64,000 nt of DNA, taken from a virus. The notes beneath the pieces were generated by a model. The model searched no databases. It saw only the letters and a program-made list of their open reading frames with translations, and was not told the origin of the DNA. Numbering within the stretch: the first letter of the stretch is position 1; each line of letters opens with the position of its first letter. The position numbers and the translations under genes were made by a program. The stretch lies in the IMG/VR virus record IMGVR_UViG_3300042540_001929, positions 1-64,000 of that record. One strand, written 5' to 3'. Below, piece by piece: positions 36,036 through 44,652 of the stretch.

Positions 36036-37034
36036 ATGAATTTTAGGGAATTATTTTTATCTAAAAAAATATTGGTTGTTGGTGATTCTATTTTGGACCA
36101 CTATGTTTATGGAAAGGTTCATAGAATATCCCCGGAAGCACCAGTTCCAGTTGTTCTGAAAAGCAAAGAGCAATTTTTTCTAGGTGGAGCAGCAAATGTC
36201 GCTCAGAATATTACAGCCTTCGGAGCCAAGTGCACTTTATTGACTTTGGTAGGAGATGACGAAGATGGAAAAATGTTGTTGAAAAAATGTAACGAAAAAA
36301 ATATAGATCCGATTTTCGTCCACGAGCAAGATAGACCAACAACGAAAAAAACCAGGATTATAGGAAATAAACATCAAATTGTCAGAATCGACGTTGAACA
36401 AACACATGATTTATCATATGATTCTAGTTTGAGAATCATTGAGGAATTTGAAAAACAAGTTCAATTGCATGACGGTGTGATTTTTCAAGATTACGGAAAG
36501 GGATTATTTACAGATTTCATATTAACTTCTTTGATTGAAATATCAAAGAAATACTCGAAAGAAATTTTGGTAGATCCTAAGGAACCTGATCTTGGTAGAT
36601 ATCAAGGAACAGATCTTATCAAGCCAAATTTGAATGAGTTCAAGGCTATGGTGAATATTAAACCTGAACAAGATTTAGAAATTAGTCAGATCGTAAATTA
36701 TGCTCAACTGGTGATGGAAGAATTCGACTATAAATATTTCCTAATTACTTTATCAGAAAAAGGAATGTTGTTGGTGGGGAGACACTTTTCTCATCATGTG
36801 CCTGGTATAAATGTAGATGTTTCAGATGTTTCTGGAGCGGGGGACACGGTTAGTTCAGTTTTCAGCTTAGGGTTTTTTTCTTGCACATACGATTTTGTAT
36901 CCAAGTCGAATTTGATCCGAATAGCAGAACTGGCTAATCTGGCAGGATCTTTAGTGTGTAGACATTCTGGAGCAGTCCCAGTTGACCCTGGAGAATTAGA
37001 AGAATTATTCGAAAAAAATCCAATTTTTTCCTGA
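36036..37034 (+). CDS. D-beta-D-heptose 7-phosphate kinase, HldE N-domain/HldA-like (PfkB family)
   Basis: A 332-residue sugar kinase. KILVVGDSILDHYVYGKVHR then ISPEAPVPVV, FLGGAANVAQNITAFGA (residues 48-64), QDYGKGL, LVDPKEPDLGRYQGTDLIKP, NLNEFKAMV, and the PfkB signature DVSGAGDT (264-271; Asp270 as base) match HldE kinase closely. It would phosphorylate D-glycero-beta-D-manno-heptose 7-phosphate at C1. The adenylyltransferase domain of bifunctional HldE is absent, as in HldA. With the heptosyltransferase at 8700 this suggests a phage-directed ADP-heptose route. It is the only sugar-nucleotide gene here and sits between portal and DNA ligase. Confidence 0.9.
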   Translation: MNFRELFLSKKILVVGDSILDHYVYGKVHRISPEAPVPVVLKSKEQFFLGGAANVAQNITAFGAKCTLLTLVGDDEDGKMLLKKCNEKNIDPIFVHEQDRPTTKKTRIIGNKHQIVRIDVEQTHDLSYDSSLRIIEEFEKQVQLHDGVIFQDYGKGLFTDFILTSLIEISKKYSKEILVDPKEPDLGRYQGTDLIKPNLNEFKAMVNIKPEQDLEISQIVNYAQLVMEEFDYKYFLITLSEKGMLLVGRHFSHHVPGINVDVSDVSGAGDTVSSVFSLGFFSCTYDFVSKSNLIRIAELANLAGSLVCRHSGAVPVDPGELEELFEKNPIFS

Positions 37035-37075
37035 TTTAATTTTTTTTTTGCAGGGTTTAGTTCTACATTTACATC

Positions 37076-38413
37076 ATGATAAACGAACTAAAAATCCTAT
37101 CGACACTCGAATCTTTAACTGGAAACGGGTCACAAAAAGAGAAGCAAAGATTGCTCTCAGAGAACCTTACCGAGGTGATGTCATACCTTTTGGACGTGTG
37201 TTTCAATCCCTTTGTAACGACCAAGTTACACAAGCTTGATTTACACCCAACCCCTATCGGGGAATTCCCTGGTTTCGATGTTTTCAAGTCCCTAATGGAA
37301 AGTTTAAAATCAGCTCCGGCTGCCAACGACAACCTTAGAGGTCAAGCCACATCACTCATCAATTCCCGTATTTCGGAGGATCCAATCGAAGACAAACAAC
37401 TTCGGGAAATTCTAATGAAAATCCTCACCAAAAGAATGAATATAGGTATAGGAGCCAAATTGGTCAACAAAGCAATTGGTAGAGAACTTATACCAGATCC
37501 CTCTGTGATGCTAGCTTGTGACGATCAGAAAGAAATTGCCAGCTGGGGAAAGATCTACTGTGAAGAAAAATACGACGGTGTTAGAGTAATTGCTGTAGGG
37601 GACAGAGAAAAAGGATTCCAATTTTACACCCGAGCCTTCAACGAGTTGGATAAAAGTAGACTTTATTACATAGAGCGAGATTTAATCAATATTCTCCACA
37701 ATGCTAACATCGTAGGAGAAGTATTTTTTGATGGTGAACTAACCGACATCAACAGAAAGTCAGTGTCAGGAAAGGTAACTCAAATTCTGAAGGGCACAGC
37801 ACCACAAGATATTGACAAGGAATTTATATTCAATGTGTTCGATTTAGAAAAGGCTTCAGTACTAAAAATTGGACACGGTACTACGCCTTTCATACAAAGA
37901 AGAAAAGAATTGGAATTCTTAACTGCCTTTTTGTCTCTGAATTCTCAGGTTAAACTTGCCAGACAGTGGGTGGTAGATTCCATGGAAGAAACCCAAAATA
38001 TTTATGGACTAATTATTTCCTTGGGTGGAGAGGGTGTTATTCTTAAACCAGGTCACCACGTATATGAGTGTAAACGTAGTAAAAGTTGGGTCAAATTGAA
38101 GCAAGTTCAAGATTGTGATCTGGAAATCACCGGATGGTATCCCGGAGAAGGTAAAAGGGAAGGATTCATCGGGGGTTTCATTTGTACCGATGCCTCTAGA
38201 ACTTTGGATGTGAAGATAGGATCTGGATTTACTGATGTCGATTTGAAAACTCTCAGTTCCAATCCAGATCAATGGATTGGCCGGGTGGCAGCTGTTCAAT
38301 TCAACGAGCCTATTACAGACAAATTCGGCAATCGGAGCCTGTTTCTTCCCCGTTTTATCGAAGTTAGAACCGATAAAAATCAGGCTGACGACATGACTTC
38401 TTTTTTCAAGTAA
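37076..38413 (+). CDS. 30: ATP-dependent DNA ligase, gp30-like
   Basis: A 445-residue ligase. Motif I EEKYDGVR with the adenylated Lys165; FYTRAFNELD (motif Ia region); VFFDGEL (motif III); GGEGVILKP (motif IV); SWVKLKQ (motif V). The C-terminal OB domain (CDLEITGWYPGEGKREGFIG) is intact. Size and order fit T4 gp30 (487 aa). It seals nicks in replication and repair. It opens the replication block and precedes the clamp loader by 45 bases. Confidence 0.95.
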   Translation: MINELKILSTLESLTGNGSQKEKQRLLSENLTEVMSYLLDVCFNPFVTTKLHKLDLHPTPIGEFPGFDVFKSLMESLKSAPAANDNLRGQATSLINSRISEDPIEDKQLREILMKILTKRMNIGIGAKLVNKAIGRELIPDPSVMLACDDQKEIASWGKIYCEEKYDGVRVIAVGDREKGFQFYTRAFNELDKSRLYYIERDLINILHNANIVGEVFFDGELTDINRKSVSGKVTQILKGTAPQDIDKEFIFNVFDLEKASVLKIGHGTTPFIQRRKELEFLTAFLSLNSQVKLARQWVVDSMEETQNIYGLIISLGGEGVILKPGHHVYECKRSKSWVKLKQVQDCDLEITGWYPGEGKREGFIGGFICTDASRTLDVKIGSGFTDVDLKTLSSNPDQWIGRVAAVQFNEPITDKFGNRSLFLPRFIEVRTDKNQADDMTSFFK

Positions 38414-38458
38414 GGGGAAACCTTTATTCGAATTTTCATAAAATTTAAAAGAGGAATT

Positions 38459-39409
38459 ATGGTTAATCAATTACTGACTGAAAAGCTTAGGCCCCGGGAA
38501 CTGAAACATATGATTTTGCCGGATCGAATCCGAAATTTATTTGACGGCAAACCATTGGCACAGAACGTTTTGTTGGCTGGATCACCTGGCTGTGGTAAAA
38601 CAACTTTGGCTAAAATTTTAGCCGCCAATTCTCCACATCTTTTCATCAACGTTTCAGACGAAAGTTCGGTAGATGTGATTCGAACTAAAATCAACGATTT
38701 CTGTTCTACTCTAAGTATCATGGATGGAAAATCTGCTTTAAAGGTGGTTATTCTAGACGAGTTCGATGGAGCATCGGATCAATTCTACAAAGCCCTTCGT
38801 GGAACTATCGAAAAATTTGCTAAGAATGCCAGATTTGTAGCCACGTGTAATTGGATAGCCAAAGTACCAGAGGCTATCCAATCCCGATTTGAAGTGATCA
38901 ATTTTGATCCAGTAAATTCCGAAGAAGAACAGGAATTGAAAGCAGAGTGGAGAAAAAGGATTGGATTGATTTTAGAAAAACTTTCTATCTCTATTGACTC
39001 TGATGCTTTAGATGCTTTCGAAAGAGATTTTTTTCCCGATTTAAGATCTGCTTTAAATAAAATTCAAGCTTGGTCGATAGAAGGACTACAAACCATCGAT
39101 GCCAAAAAAGTAAAAGATTCTTCCTATTCACACGAAGAACTTTACCGTTTAATTTGTGATGGCAAAAACCCAATTGAAAATTATCAGTTCATTGTGTCAC
39201 AATATTCTGGTAAAGTTGATTCTGTCATGTTAGCCTTGGGTGATGAATTTGTTGGTTGGGTCCAGCACCATCGTCCAGAACTGGCTAAAATAATTCCGGC
39301 GGTTATCGTTATGGTAGCCGAACACCAAGCACAACGAATGTTGGTTATTGATCCCATAGTTTCTTTGCTGGCCTTGGTGTTTAAAATACAAAAACAAATT
39401 CAAGCTTAA
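38459..39409 (+). CDS. 44: Sliding clamp loader large subunit, gp44-like AAA+ ATPase
   Basis: A 316-residue AAA+ ATPase. Opening TEKLRPRELKHMILPDRIR, Walker A GSPGCGKT (residues 41-48), Walker B VILDEFD (97-103), sensor 1 ATCNW, SRF arginine-finger motif (142-144). Length equals T4 gp44 (319 aa). The gp44/gp62 complex opens the gp45 clamp on primed DNA. A GAGG five bases before the ATG is one of the few Shine-Dalgarno-like sequences in the window. Confidence 0.95.
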   Translation: MVNQLLTEKLRPRELKHMILPDRIRNLFDGKPLAQNVLLAGSPGCGKTTLAKILAANSPHLFINVSDESSVDVIRTKINDFCSTLSIMDGKSALKVVILDEFDGASDQFYKALRGTIEKFAKNARFVATCNWIAKVPEAIQSRFEVINFDPVNSEEEQELKAEWRKRIGLILEKLSISIDSDALDAFERDFFPDLRSALNKIQAWSIEGLQTIDAKKVKDSSYSHEELYRLICDGKNPIENYQFIVSQYSGKVDSVMLALGDEFVGWVQHHRPELAKIIPAVIVMVAEHQAQRMLVIDPIVSLLALVFKIQKQIQA

Positions 39410-39720
39410 TGGAACTTCTACCTGACGAAATCAAAAAGAATACCTTTATTTATCGACTTCTTAAAAGGGGTGAAAAGGCGATGCTGTACGAGCAATTCTG
39501 TTCAGATTCAGAAAAGGTAATTGCCTGGGAGGTATTTAAAAGAAAAATAGACCAACCAAAAGAGGTTTTTGGAGTACAGTTAGGAGAAAGAGAAATTTTT
39601 CCTGGTAACGAAGATTTCGGCAAGTGGGCTTGGGCACCTTCCACTTATACCAAAGCAGAATTCATTTTCAACCAGTTGGAACAAGGTTTAAATCACAGAG
39701 GTTACGAAGATGGAGAATAA
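39409..39720 (+). CDS. Small conserved phage protein, unknown
   Basis: A 103-residue protein overlapping the clamp-loader stop by one base. The C-terminal half, FPGNEDFGKWAWAPSTYTKA, resembles the GxRFPxxExFGKWAW motif of small proteins widespread in phages and mobile elements of Bacteroidota; function unknown. It overlaps the guanylate-kinase-like gene by 11 bases. It occupies the slot of gene 62 in T4 but shows no clear resemblance to gp62. Confidence 0.6.
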   Translation: MELLPDEIKKNTFIYRLLKRGEKAMLYEQFCSDSEKVIAWEVFKRKIDQPKEVFGVQLGEREIFPGNEDFGKWAWAPSTYTKAEFIFNQLEQGLNHRGYEDGE

Positions 39721-40339
39721 TAATTCGGGTCCTAAAATCCACTTAGATTTTAATCCAAACCGATCCGATGAGTGGTTGTATGCCTCGAGTTTATTTTACA
39801 CCAAAAAAATAAAAAGGTTAATCCTGTGTGGAAAGGGCGGAGCAGGAAAAGACCACCTTCGACAACTTTTGGAAGAGAAAGGTTTCAAGTACTGTGTTTC
39901 TCACACCACCCGACCCCGACGGACAAACGAAAAAGAAGGAAAAGACTATTTCTTCGTTGAAAATTTGGAGCATTTTGAAATCCTTAAAGGAATGTTCGAA
40001 AGGAAAGAATTTTACGAGGTGAACCTTTTTGCTGGATGGATTTATGGAACTTCAATTCAAGAATTCAATTCCAGCAATTTAATGATTCTAACTCCTTCTG
40101 GTATTGCTAATCTTAAACCAGATGATAGAAAAGAGTCTTTCATTATTTTCTTAGATATAGATTCAAAAACTAGGAAATCTAGGTTGTCTGTAAGAAAGGA
40201 TGCCGATTCTGTTGATAGAAGATTACGAACGGACGAAGAAGATTTTTCGAATTTTTCGGACTTTGATTTTAAAATAACCGATCCTAATTTTGTTGTAGGT
40301 TCAGAAATTTGGTTTGATTTAAAGTATTACAATGATTAA
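39710..40339 (+). CDS. Guanylate kinase-like NMP kinase
   Basis: A 209-residue protein. After a 35-residue extension the P-loop reads LILCGKGGAGKDHL (Asp where most guanylate kinases have Ser/Thr), then YCVSHTTRPRRTNEKEGKDY and FFV, the guanylate kinase signature for GMP binding, and FIIFLDIDSKTRKSRLSVR with the lid arginines. It would phosphorylate (d)GMP to (d)GDP. It overlaps the next gene by eight bases. Fits a nucleotide-supply role beside replication genes. Confidence 0.85.
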   Translation: MENNNSGPKIHLDFNPNRSDEWLYASSLFYTKKIKRLILCGKGGAGKDHLRQLLEEKGFKYCVSHTTRPRRTNEKEGKDYFFVENLEHFEILKGMFERKEFYEVNLFAGWIYGTSIQEFNSSNLMILTPSGIANLKPDDRKESFIIFLDIDSKTRKSRLSVRKDADSVDRRLRTDEEDFSNFSDFDFKITDPNFVVGSEIWFDLKYYND

Positions 40340-41465
40340 CATTCTTATAGACGGAAATTACATTTTCCACAAGACTTTTGGAATCTTCGGAGGTTATGGA
40401 TCAAAAGACCCAGGAGAGGTTCTAAAAACTAAAAACGATCAGGCTATGTTTATCCGAAAGATAGCCACGGATCTTTGTGCTGCTTTAAGAGAATTGCCCA
40501 CGGGAGGAAGACTAGTTTTCACAGCAGATTCCAGAAGTTGGAGAAAAGACGTTGAAATTGAAGGTGGAGGTTACAAGTCTAAAAGGGTTAAAGACGAAAC
40601 CGTAGATTGGTCTATCTTTTTCAATTTGCTTGATTCTTTTGGTAGACAACTGGAAAAAATGGGATTTATTTATTCTCGGGCGGACGGCGCCGAGGGAGAT
40701 GATCTTTTGTATTTCTGGGCAGACTATTTTACAACTAAAGGTCAAAATTGTATTATTGTTTCCGGAGATAAAGATCTTCACCAACTTGCCCGTTGGAAGG
40801 GGGAGAATTGGACCATAGTGTGGTCCAATAATTCCAAAAATAATGTTGTTTCTTCCCCCGTAGACTGGAAGAAAAATTGGCTAGAACAACAGGAACAAGT
40901 TTCAATTTTTGAAATGTCTGAAGCGATTCAACCAGATAAAAGTAAACTTAAAAAATGGATTGAAAACCTTGTTCTGAATGAAATCACTCCTCGTGATTTT
41001 ATTTTTGTTAAAATGCTAATTGGAGACGATGGAGACGATGTTCCTGGGGTGTGGAACTTCGAGGCCACACCTGGTAAGATCTCCAGAATGACACCCAAAA
41101 GGGCAGAGCAACTTTTGGAATCCCTTCAGCATTCAAAATGGGCTAAATCTTCTTTCCAGGATCTGCTAATTGATGATGAATTTTTAGATTGGTCAGCAGG
41201 TTACATTTTAAGATTGACTAAAGATGTTGACTCAAAAGAAAACAGACAGAAAGCTTCTCAAAATTTGCTTCGAAACTATAAACTCATGTGGTTGGATAAA
41301 ATGGTTATGCCAGAATGGGTAATATCAAATGTCGTAGCCGAAATTAAGCGTGGTATAAATTTGGATCGAAGATCTATCACGTTAGATAGAATTAAAATTT
41401 TAGAAGGGACCGAATGGGTTACTGCTACATCCATTCCTAAAATGTACAACCCATTTCCTGATTAA
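40332..41465 (+). CDS. rnh: 5'-3' exonuclease, T4 RNase H/FEN1-like
   Basis: A 377-residue PIN/FEN nuclease. Metal-binding acidic clusters: ILIDGNY (Asp7), GAEGDDLLYFWAD, SGDKDLHQLA and GDDGDDVPGV. The helical arch region (YKSKRVKDETVDWSIFFNLL) and the helix-hairpin-helix-like PGKISRMTPKRAEQLLE are present. T4 RNase H (305 aa) removes RNA primers behind the fork; this version has an insertion of about 60 residues between the two acid clusters. Confidence 0.9.
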   Translation: MINILIDGNYIFHKTFGIFGGYGSKDPGEVLKTKNDQAMFIRKIATDLCAALRELPTGGRLVFTADSRSWRKDVEIEGGGYKSKRVKDETVDWSIFFNLLDSFGRQLEKMGFIYSRADGAEGDDLLYFWADYFTTKGQNCIIVSGDKDLHQLARWKGENWTIVWSNNSKNNVVSSPVDWKKNWLEQQEQVSIFEMSEAIQPDKSKLKKWIENLVLNEITPRDFIFVKMLIGDDGDDVPGVWNFEATPGKISRMTPKRAEQLLESLQHSKWAKSSFQDLLIDDEFLDWSAGYILRLTKDVDSKENRQKASQNLLRNYKLMWLDKMVMPEWVISNVVAEIKRGINLDRRSITLDRIKILEGTEWVTATSIPKMYNPFPD

Positions 41466-41467
41466 TT

Positions 41468-41902
41468 ATGGAATTGTTCGATGTCGTTAAAGCTATTTTT
41501 GGACCTTCCAAAATCTGGGAATCTGTCGGAAAGGCAGATAAGGTCAGAAATTTCTTTATGATTAACCGTTTTATGGCCATTCAATTTCCTAACCAAGCCC
41601 ACGAATTTAACAACACAAAGATTGTTCCTGAACAGGTTTTGAACTGGTGGCACTCTGTCCTTTCACTTAAGTTTGGTAAAGCACCAAAGTGGATATACAC
41701 CACAACTTCTAAAAAGGACCAAAAAAAATCTGACCAAAAGTCACAAAATTTTCAGGAAGTAGAAGATTTCATAAGATACCGATATGAACTCAGTAAAAGA
41801 GAGCTTCAAGAATTGAAACAATTTTTTCCTACTGAATATCATGATTGGATGAAATCACTTTCCCAGCAGATGGGGAAGGAAAATCAGAAAAAGGATATAT
41901 AA
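41468..41902 (+). CDS. Replication-block protein, possible clamp loader small subunit
   Basis: A 144-residue protein. KVRNFFMINRFMAIQFPNQA, FNNTKIVPEQVLNWWHSVLS and APKWIYTTTSKK form a pattern (NFFMxNRxMSIxxPxxAxxFN ... W ... PxWIYTxTKK) that recurs in phages near clamp-loader genes and is sometimes labelled clamp loader subunit. Similarity to T4 gp62 is not visible by eye. Its stop overlaps a GATATATA element. Confidence 0.4.
   Translation: MELFDVVKAIFGPSKIWESVGKADKVRNFFMINRFMAIQFPNQAHEFNNTKIVPEQVLNWWHSVLSLKFGKAPKWIYTTTSKKDQKKSDQKSQNFQEVEDFIRYRYELSKRELQELKQFFPTEYHDWMKSLSQQMGKENQKKDI
41894..41901 (+). promoter_or_regulatory. Putative late promoter element GATATATA
   Basis: Overlaps the stop of the preceding gene, 24 bases before the ATG at 41926. 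Confidence 0.35.
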
Positions 41903-41925
41903 GATAGAAAATAATTTTTCAAGCC

Positions 41926-42462
41926 ATGGAGAAAGGTATTCAAAAAATTGTCGACAAGCTAGTTCAAAGTTTGGACTGGGATTCTATCCTTTTGATTCAC
42001 CAGGCATTTAAGCATGGAACAGGTCAGGGGAGCGAGGTTATCCCGGGTTTGAAAAGAAAAAATTACGACCAAAATTTAGGAATTAAAGACCTAAAACACG
42101 AGCTCAAAACTATTTTGAAGTATGTGGTAGAAAACGACTATCAGTCTTTCACCTATGGTAATTGGATTGTTACTTGGTACAATCAACAGTGGAACGATGA
42201 AACTGTTATTGAAACCTTAAGTCAGGAAGACGAAGAATTTGAATTGGAAATAGAAATGCCTAACACTAAGCTAGAGGTAATTTATGCTCCTCAAAGGATT
42301 TGTATAACAATGAATACTGGTGAAAGTTCAGGTCAATCAGCACCCTCTGATATAAACACACTCAAGATCATGTTGGAAAATGCTCTTTCAGAGGAAAACT
42401 ACGAGATGGCACAAAAGATTCAAGACATTCTTAAAATGTCCCAAAAACCAGAGGAGATTTAA
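41926..42462 (+). CDS. Unknown protein with C-terminal UVR-like motif
   Basis: A 178-residue acidic protein. The N-terminal half (SILLIHQAFKHGTGQGSEVI, DLKHELKTILKYVVENDY) is mixed. The last 35 residues, INTLKIMLENALSEENYEMA then QKIQDILK, resemble the UVR helical hairpin (L...LxxAxxxExYExAxxIxD) of UvrB/UvrC and ClpC-type proteins. Function unknown; a protein-interaction role is likely for that motif. Confidence 0.5.
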   Translation: MEKGIQKIVDKLVQSLDWDSILLIHQAFKHGTGQGSEVIPGLKRKNYDQNLGIKDLKHELKTILKYVVENDYQSFTYGNWIVTWYNQQWNDETVIETLSQEDEEFELEIEMPNTKLEVIYAPQRICITMNTGESSGQSAPSDINTLKIMLENALSEENYEMAQKIQDILKMSQKPEEI

Positions 42463-42470
42463 GATACATA
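42463..42470 (+). promoter_or_regulatory. Putative late promoter element, GATACATA variant
   Basis: GATACATATAAAA directly after the stop, 16 bases before the TTG start at 42487. Weak because one base differs. Confidence 0.25.
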
Positions 42471-42486
42471 TAAAAAAAGTTGTCTC

Positions 42487-42969
42487 TTGAAGTACATTCT
42501 CACCCTAAATGAATTTTTTGACACTGGAGTTTTTGGCGACACCTATGGATACGGCGGAGCCAACGGTATTTTCAAGGTTCAATATAAGCCATACAAGGAT
42601 CTTTCTGTTAGTGTAGGACCAGACCCAAGAGTTCCTAGAAACATTCCTGGTTCTAAATTTCAAGTGGGTGATATTGTCATAGGAGTACCCATAAATGGTG
42701 ATAAGAAGGTGGCGGGCATGGTTGTTAAAAATGTATTGGCCCCAGATCACAAATCATATCGTTTTTTTGTTCAGATTCACACCAAAGGTAAAAAGGATCA
42801 AAAAGTTCTAGAACTAAAGCCTGACACGGTCGAGTTCGTAGACATGGGAGACAAAGGTCACCGTCAAGTTGTATCCCAGTATAAATTCAACGATATGCCA
42901 GGTGATGCCTACAACTCTAAAACTGTTTACACCAATCCTGGTTTAGGAATTGAAGCAGTCGGAAGTTGA
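42487..42969 (+). CDS. Small beta-rich protein, possible internal head protein
   Basis: A 160-residue protein starting at TTG (MKYILTLNEFFDTGVFGDTY). The opening KYILTLNEFF resembles the short capsid-targeting leaders seen in other genes here. A small beta-barrel follows (FQVGDIVIGVPINGDKKVAG ... HKSYRFFVQIHTKG), KOW/SH3-like. TTG is chosen because no ATG exists upstream in frame and the spacing from the promoter variant fits. Function unknown. Confidence 0.5.
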   Translation: MKYILTLNEFFDTGVFGDTYGYGGANGIFKVQYKPYKDLSVSVGPDPRVPRNIPGSKFQVGDIVIGVPINGDKKVAGMVVKNVLAPDHKSYRFFVQIHTKGKKDQKVLELKPDTVEFVDMGDKGHRQVVSQYKFNDMPGDAYNSKTVYTNPGLGIEAVGS

Positions 42970-43003
42970 GAAACTTTTATTTGTTCTTCCTGTAAAGCAC
43001 AGG

Positions 43004-43885
43004 ATGATTTTAAGCAAAACCCCACACAAATTAGGTTCTATTGCTGGGAGCTTGAATTTTCCAAAGTCTGGAGAAATATCGGCTGCTGAATTTTTAAAAT
43101 CTATCTCAGAAACAGTTGAAAAACATGTAAAGAATGGTATAGATGTTACCTGTTTTCAATTATCGGAATCCAATTTAAATTTTCCAGATTTTTCCGATTT
43201 GGAAGAGGAACATCCAGATCTTATTTCACTCGACGAATTGAGCCAACGAATTAGGATTCAGGGTCATCGAATTTTATTTTTTCTATCTTCATATTTTTTC
43301 TTGGGATCAAAATTGCCAGATTCGGTTGAACAAACCCACACGATGATTGGCAAGCTGGCCTCTTTGGTAGAAGGTCTTGGCATATCTGAACCCTGTATTT
43401 TACTTCGTGTTGGTAGTGCCTATGGAAACCGAAAAGAAACTTCCCAAAGATTTTGCCAAGAGATTTCAAAATTTCCAATCACAATCAGGAATATGTTGGC
43501 AGTCACGAACGACGACAAGCCAAGTTTATTTTCTGTGACCGATTTGTTATCTGGGGTTTTTTATCCGGCAAAAATTCCAATATGTTTTAGATCTCTGGCT
43601 CATCAATTTAATTCAGGGGGTTTGAATTTCAGGGAGGCACTTTTTTTATCATGTTCCACTTGGGAAGCTCCACACAAACCAATTTATTTTCACGGGGAAA
43701 GTTCCATGATAGATGATAAGGGGATTTCCCTTTCGGCTTCCCCTGCACAACGTTTATCGCACAGAATTCCAACCTTTGGATTAGATGTAGATGTAGTTGT
43801 AGAATCACCCGATTCATTTAAATCATGTCTTTTATATTTGTCTCAGCATAAATCTTTAATCCCATTAGTAATACCGAAAATTTGA
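43004..43885 (+). CDS. UV-damage endonuclease (UvsE)-like TIM-barrel protein, divergent active site
   Basis: About 293 residues from the ATG at 43004 (a TTG at 42950 would overlap the preceding gene). KLGSIAGSLNF opens like UvsE; later VGSAYGNRKETSQRFCQEIS, AVTNDDKPSLFSVTDLLSGV, IPICFRSLAHQFNSGG, SCSTWE and YFHGESS follow the UvsE order (HGGxYGDKxx, LENDDKxxY, FDxHHH, TW, H.S). Several metal ligands of known UvsE seem replaced (LEND to VTND, FDxHH to FRSLAH), so activity is doubtful or altered. It lies before a 3'-5' exonuclease gene. Confidence 0.65.
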   Translation: MILSKTPHKLGSIAGSLNFPKSGEISAAEFLKSISETVEKHVKNGIDVTCFQLSESNLNFPDFSDLEEEHPDLISLDELSQRIRIQGHRILFFLSSYFFLGSKLPDSVEQTHTMIGKLASLVEGLGISEPCILLRVGSAYGNRKETSQRFCQEISKFPITIRNMLAVTNDDKPSLFSVTDLLSGVFYPAKIPICFRSLAHQFNSGGLNFREALFLSCSTWEAPHKPIYFHGESSMIDDKGISLSASPAQRLSHRIPTFGLDVDVVVESPDSFKSCLLYLSQHKSLIPLVIPKI

Positions 43886-43900
43886 TTCAAAATAAAAATT

Positions 43901-44602
43901 ATGATTCCAATTAGTACCTTAAAAAATTGTTTGTTCTTTGATGTTGAAACTGCCGGATGGTGCCCAAATCTAGAATGTCTTCGGGAAGAAAATCCAAGAT
44001 TGGCTAAACTTTGGGAAAGAAGAGTGAAGTACTACAAATCATATCCTGAATTCCAAAATGCCACAAGTGATGAAATTTATTTGCAGAAAGCGGGTCTTGA
44101 GCCAGAATATTCAAGAATCGTGTGTGTTTCTTTTGGTATGATCAATGAGGATGAGACATTTAAATTTGTTTCCTTTTATGGGGAGGACGAGGAAGACATT
44201 TTAATTAAAACCAAAAAAGTTTTTGTTAACTCCTCGACTAAAAACATGAAATTAGCTGGACACAATATCAAGGGATTCGATGTGCCATGTGTGGGTAAAA
44301 GAATGATGTACAATGGTATTCAACCACCTAGCAATTTGGTGGTCTGGGATAAGAAACCTTGGGAAATTCCCTATTTAGATACCTCAGAAATTTTTGCATT
44401 TGGAAGCTGGAGTCAACAAAAATACTTGAGTTTAGATTTACTTTCTTGTTCTCTGGGTGTTGAATCCCCAAAAGAAGATATAGATGGATCACAGGTTCAT
44501 TTCACCTTCTGGGAAGAAAAAGACATTGAAAAAATTAAGATCTACTGTGAGAAGGACGTTGAAACGGTAATTAAGGTTTTACTCACAGCGAGTAAAATGT
44601 AA
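43901..44602 (+). CDS. DEDD-family 3'-5' exonuclease
   Basis: A 233-residue nuclease of the PolB exonuclease-like type. ExoI LFFDVETAGW (Asp14, Glu16), ExoII LAGHNIKGFDVP, ExoIII YCEKDVETVIKVL near the C-terminus. The YLDTSEIFAFGSWSQQKYLS segment is typical of predicted 3'-5' exonucleases related to DNA polymerase B. Stand-alone; it could proofread or process ends. Follows the UvsE-like gene by 15 bases. Confidence 0.85.
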   Translation: MIPISTLKNCLFFDVETAGWCPNLECLREENPRLAKLWERRVKYYKSYPEFQNATSDEIYLQKAGLEPEYSRIVCVSFGMINEDETFKFVSFYGEDEEDILIKTKKVFVNSSTKNMKLAGHNIKGFDVPCVGKRMMYNGIQPPSNLVVWDKKPWEIPYLDTSEIFAFGSWSQQKYLSLDLLSCSLGVESPKEDIDGSQVHFTFWEEKDIEKIKIYCEKDVETVIKVLLTASKM

Positions 44603-44623
44603 ATCTTGTTCGGAATTTATTTG

Positions 44624-44631
44624 GATATATA
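44624..44631 (+). promoter_or_regulatory. Putative late promoter element GATATATA
   Basis: GATATATA ten bases before an ATG at 44642 that opens only a 15-codon frame, and 21 bases before the TTG of the longer gene at 44653. Confidence 0.45.
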
Positions 44632-44652
44632 GTCCAAATAAATGTCCGGATT

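Noticed and set aside
37048-37239. Short + strand open frame over the start of the ligase gene
   Set aside because: Overlaps the ligase in another frame, has no leader signal, and codes a basic nonsense-like peptide.
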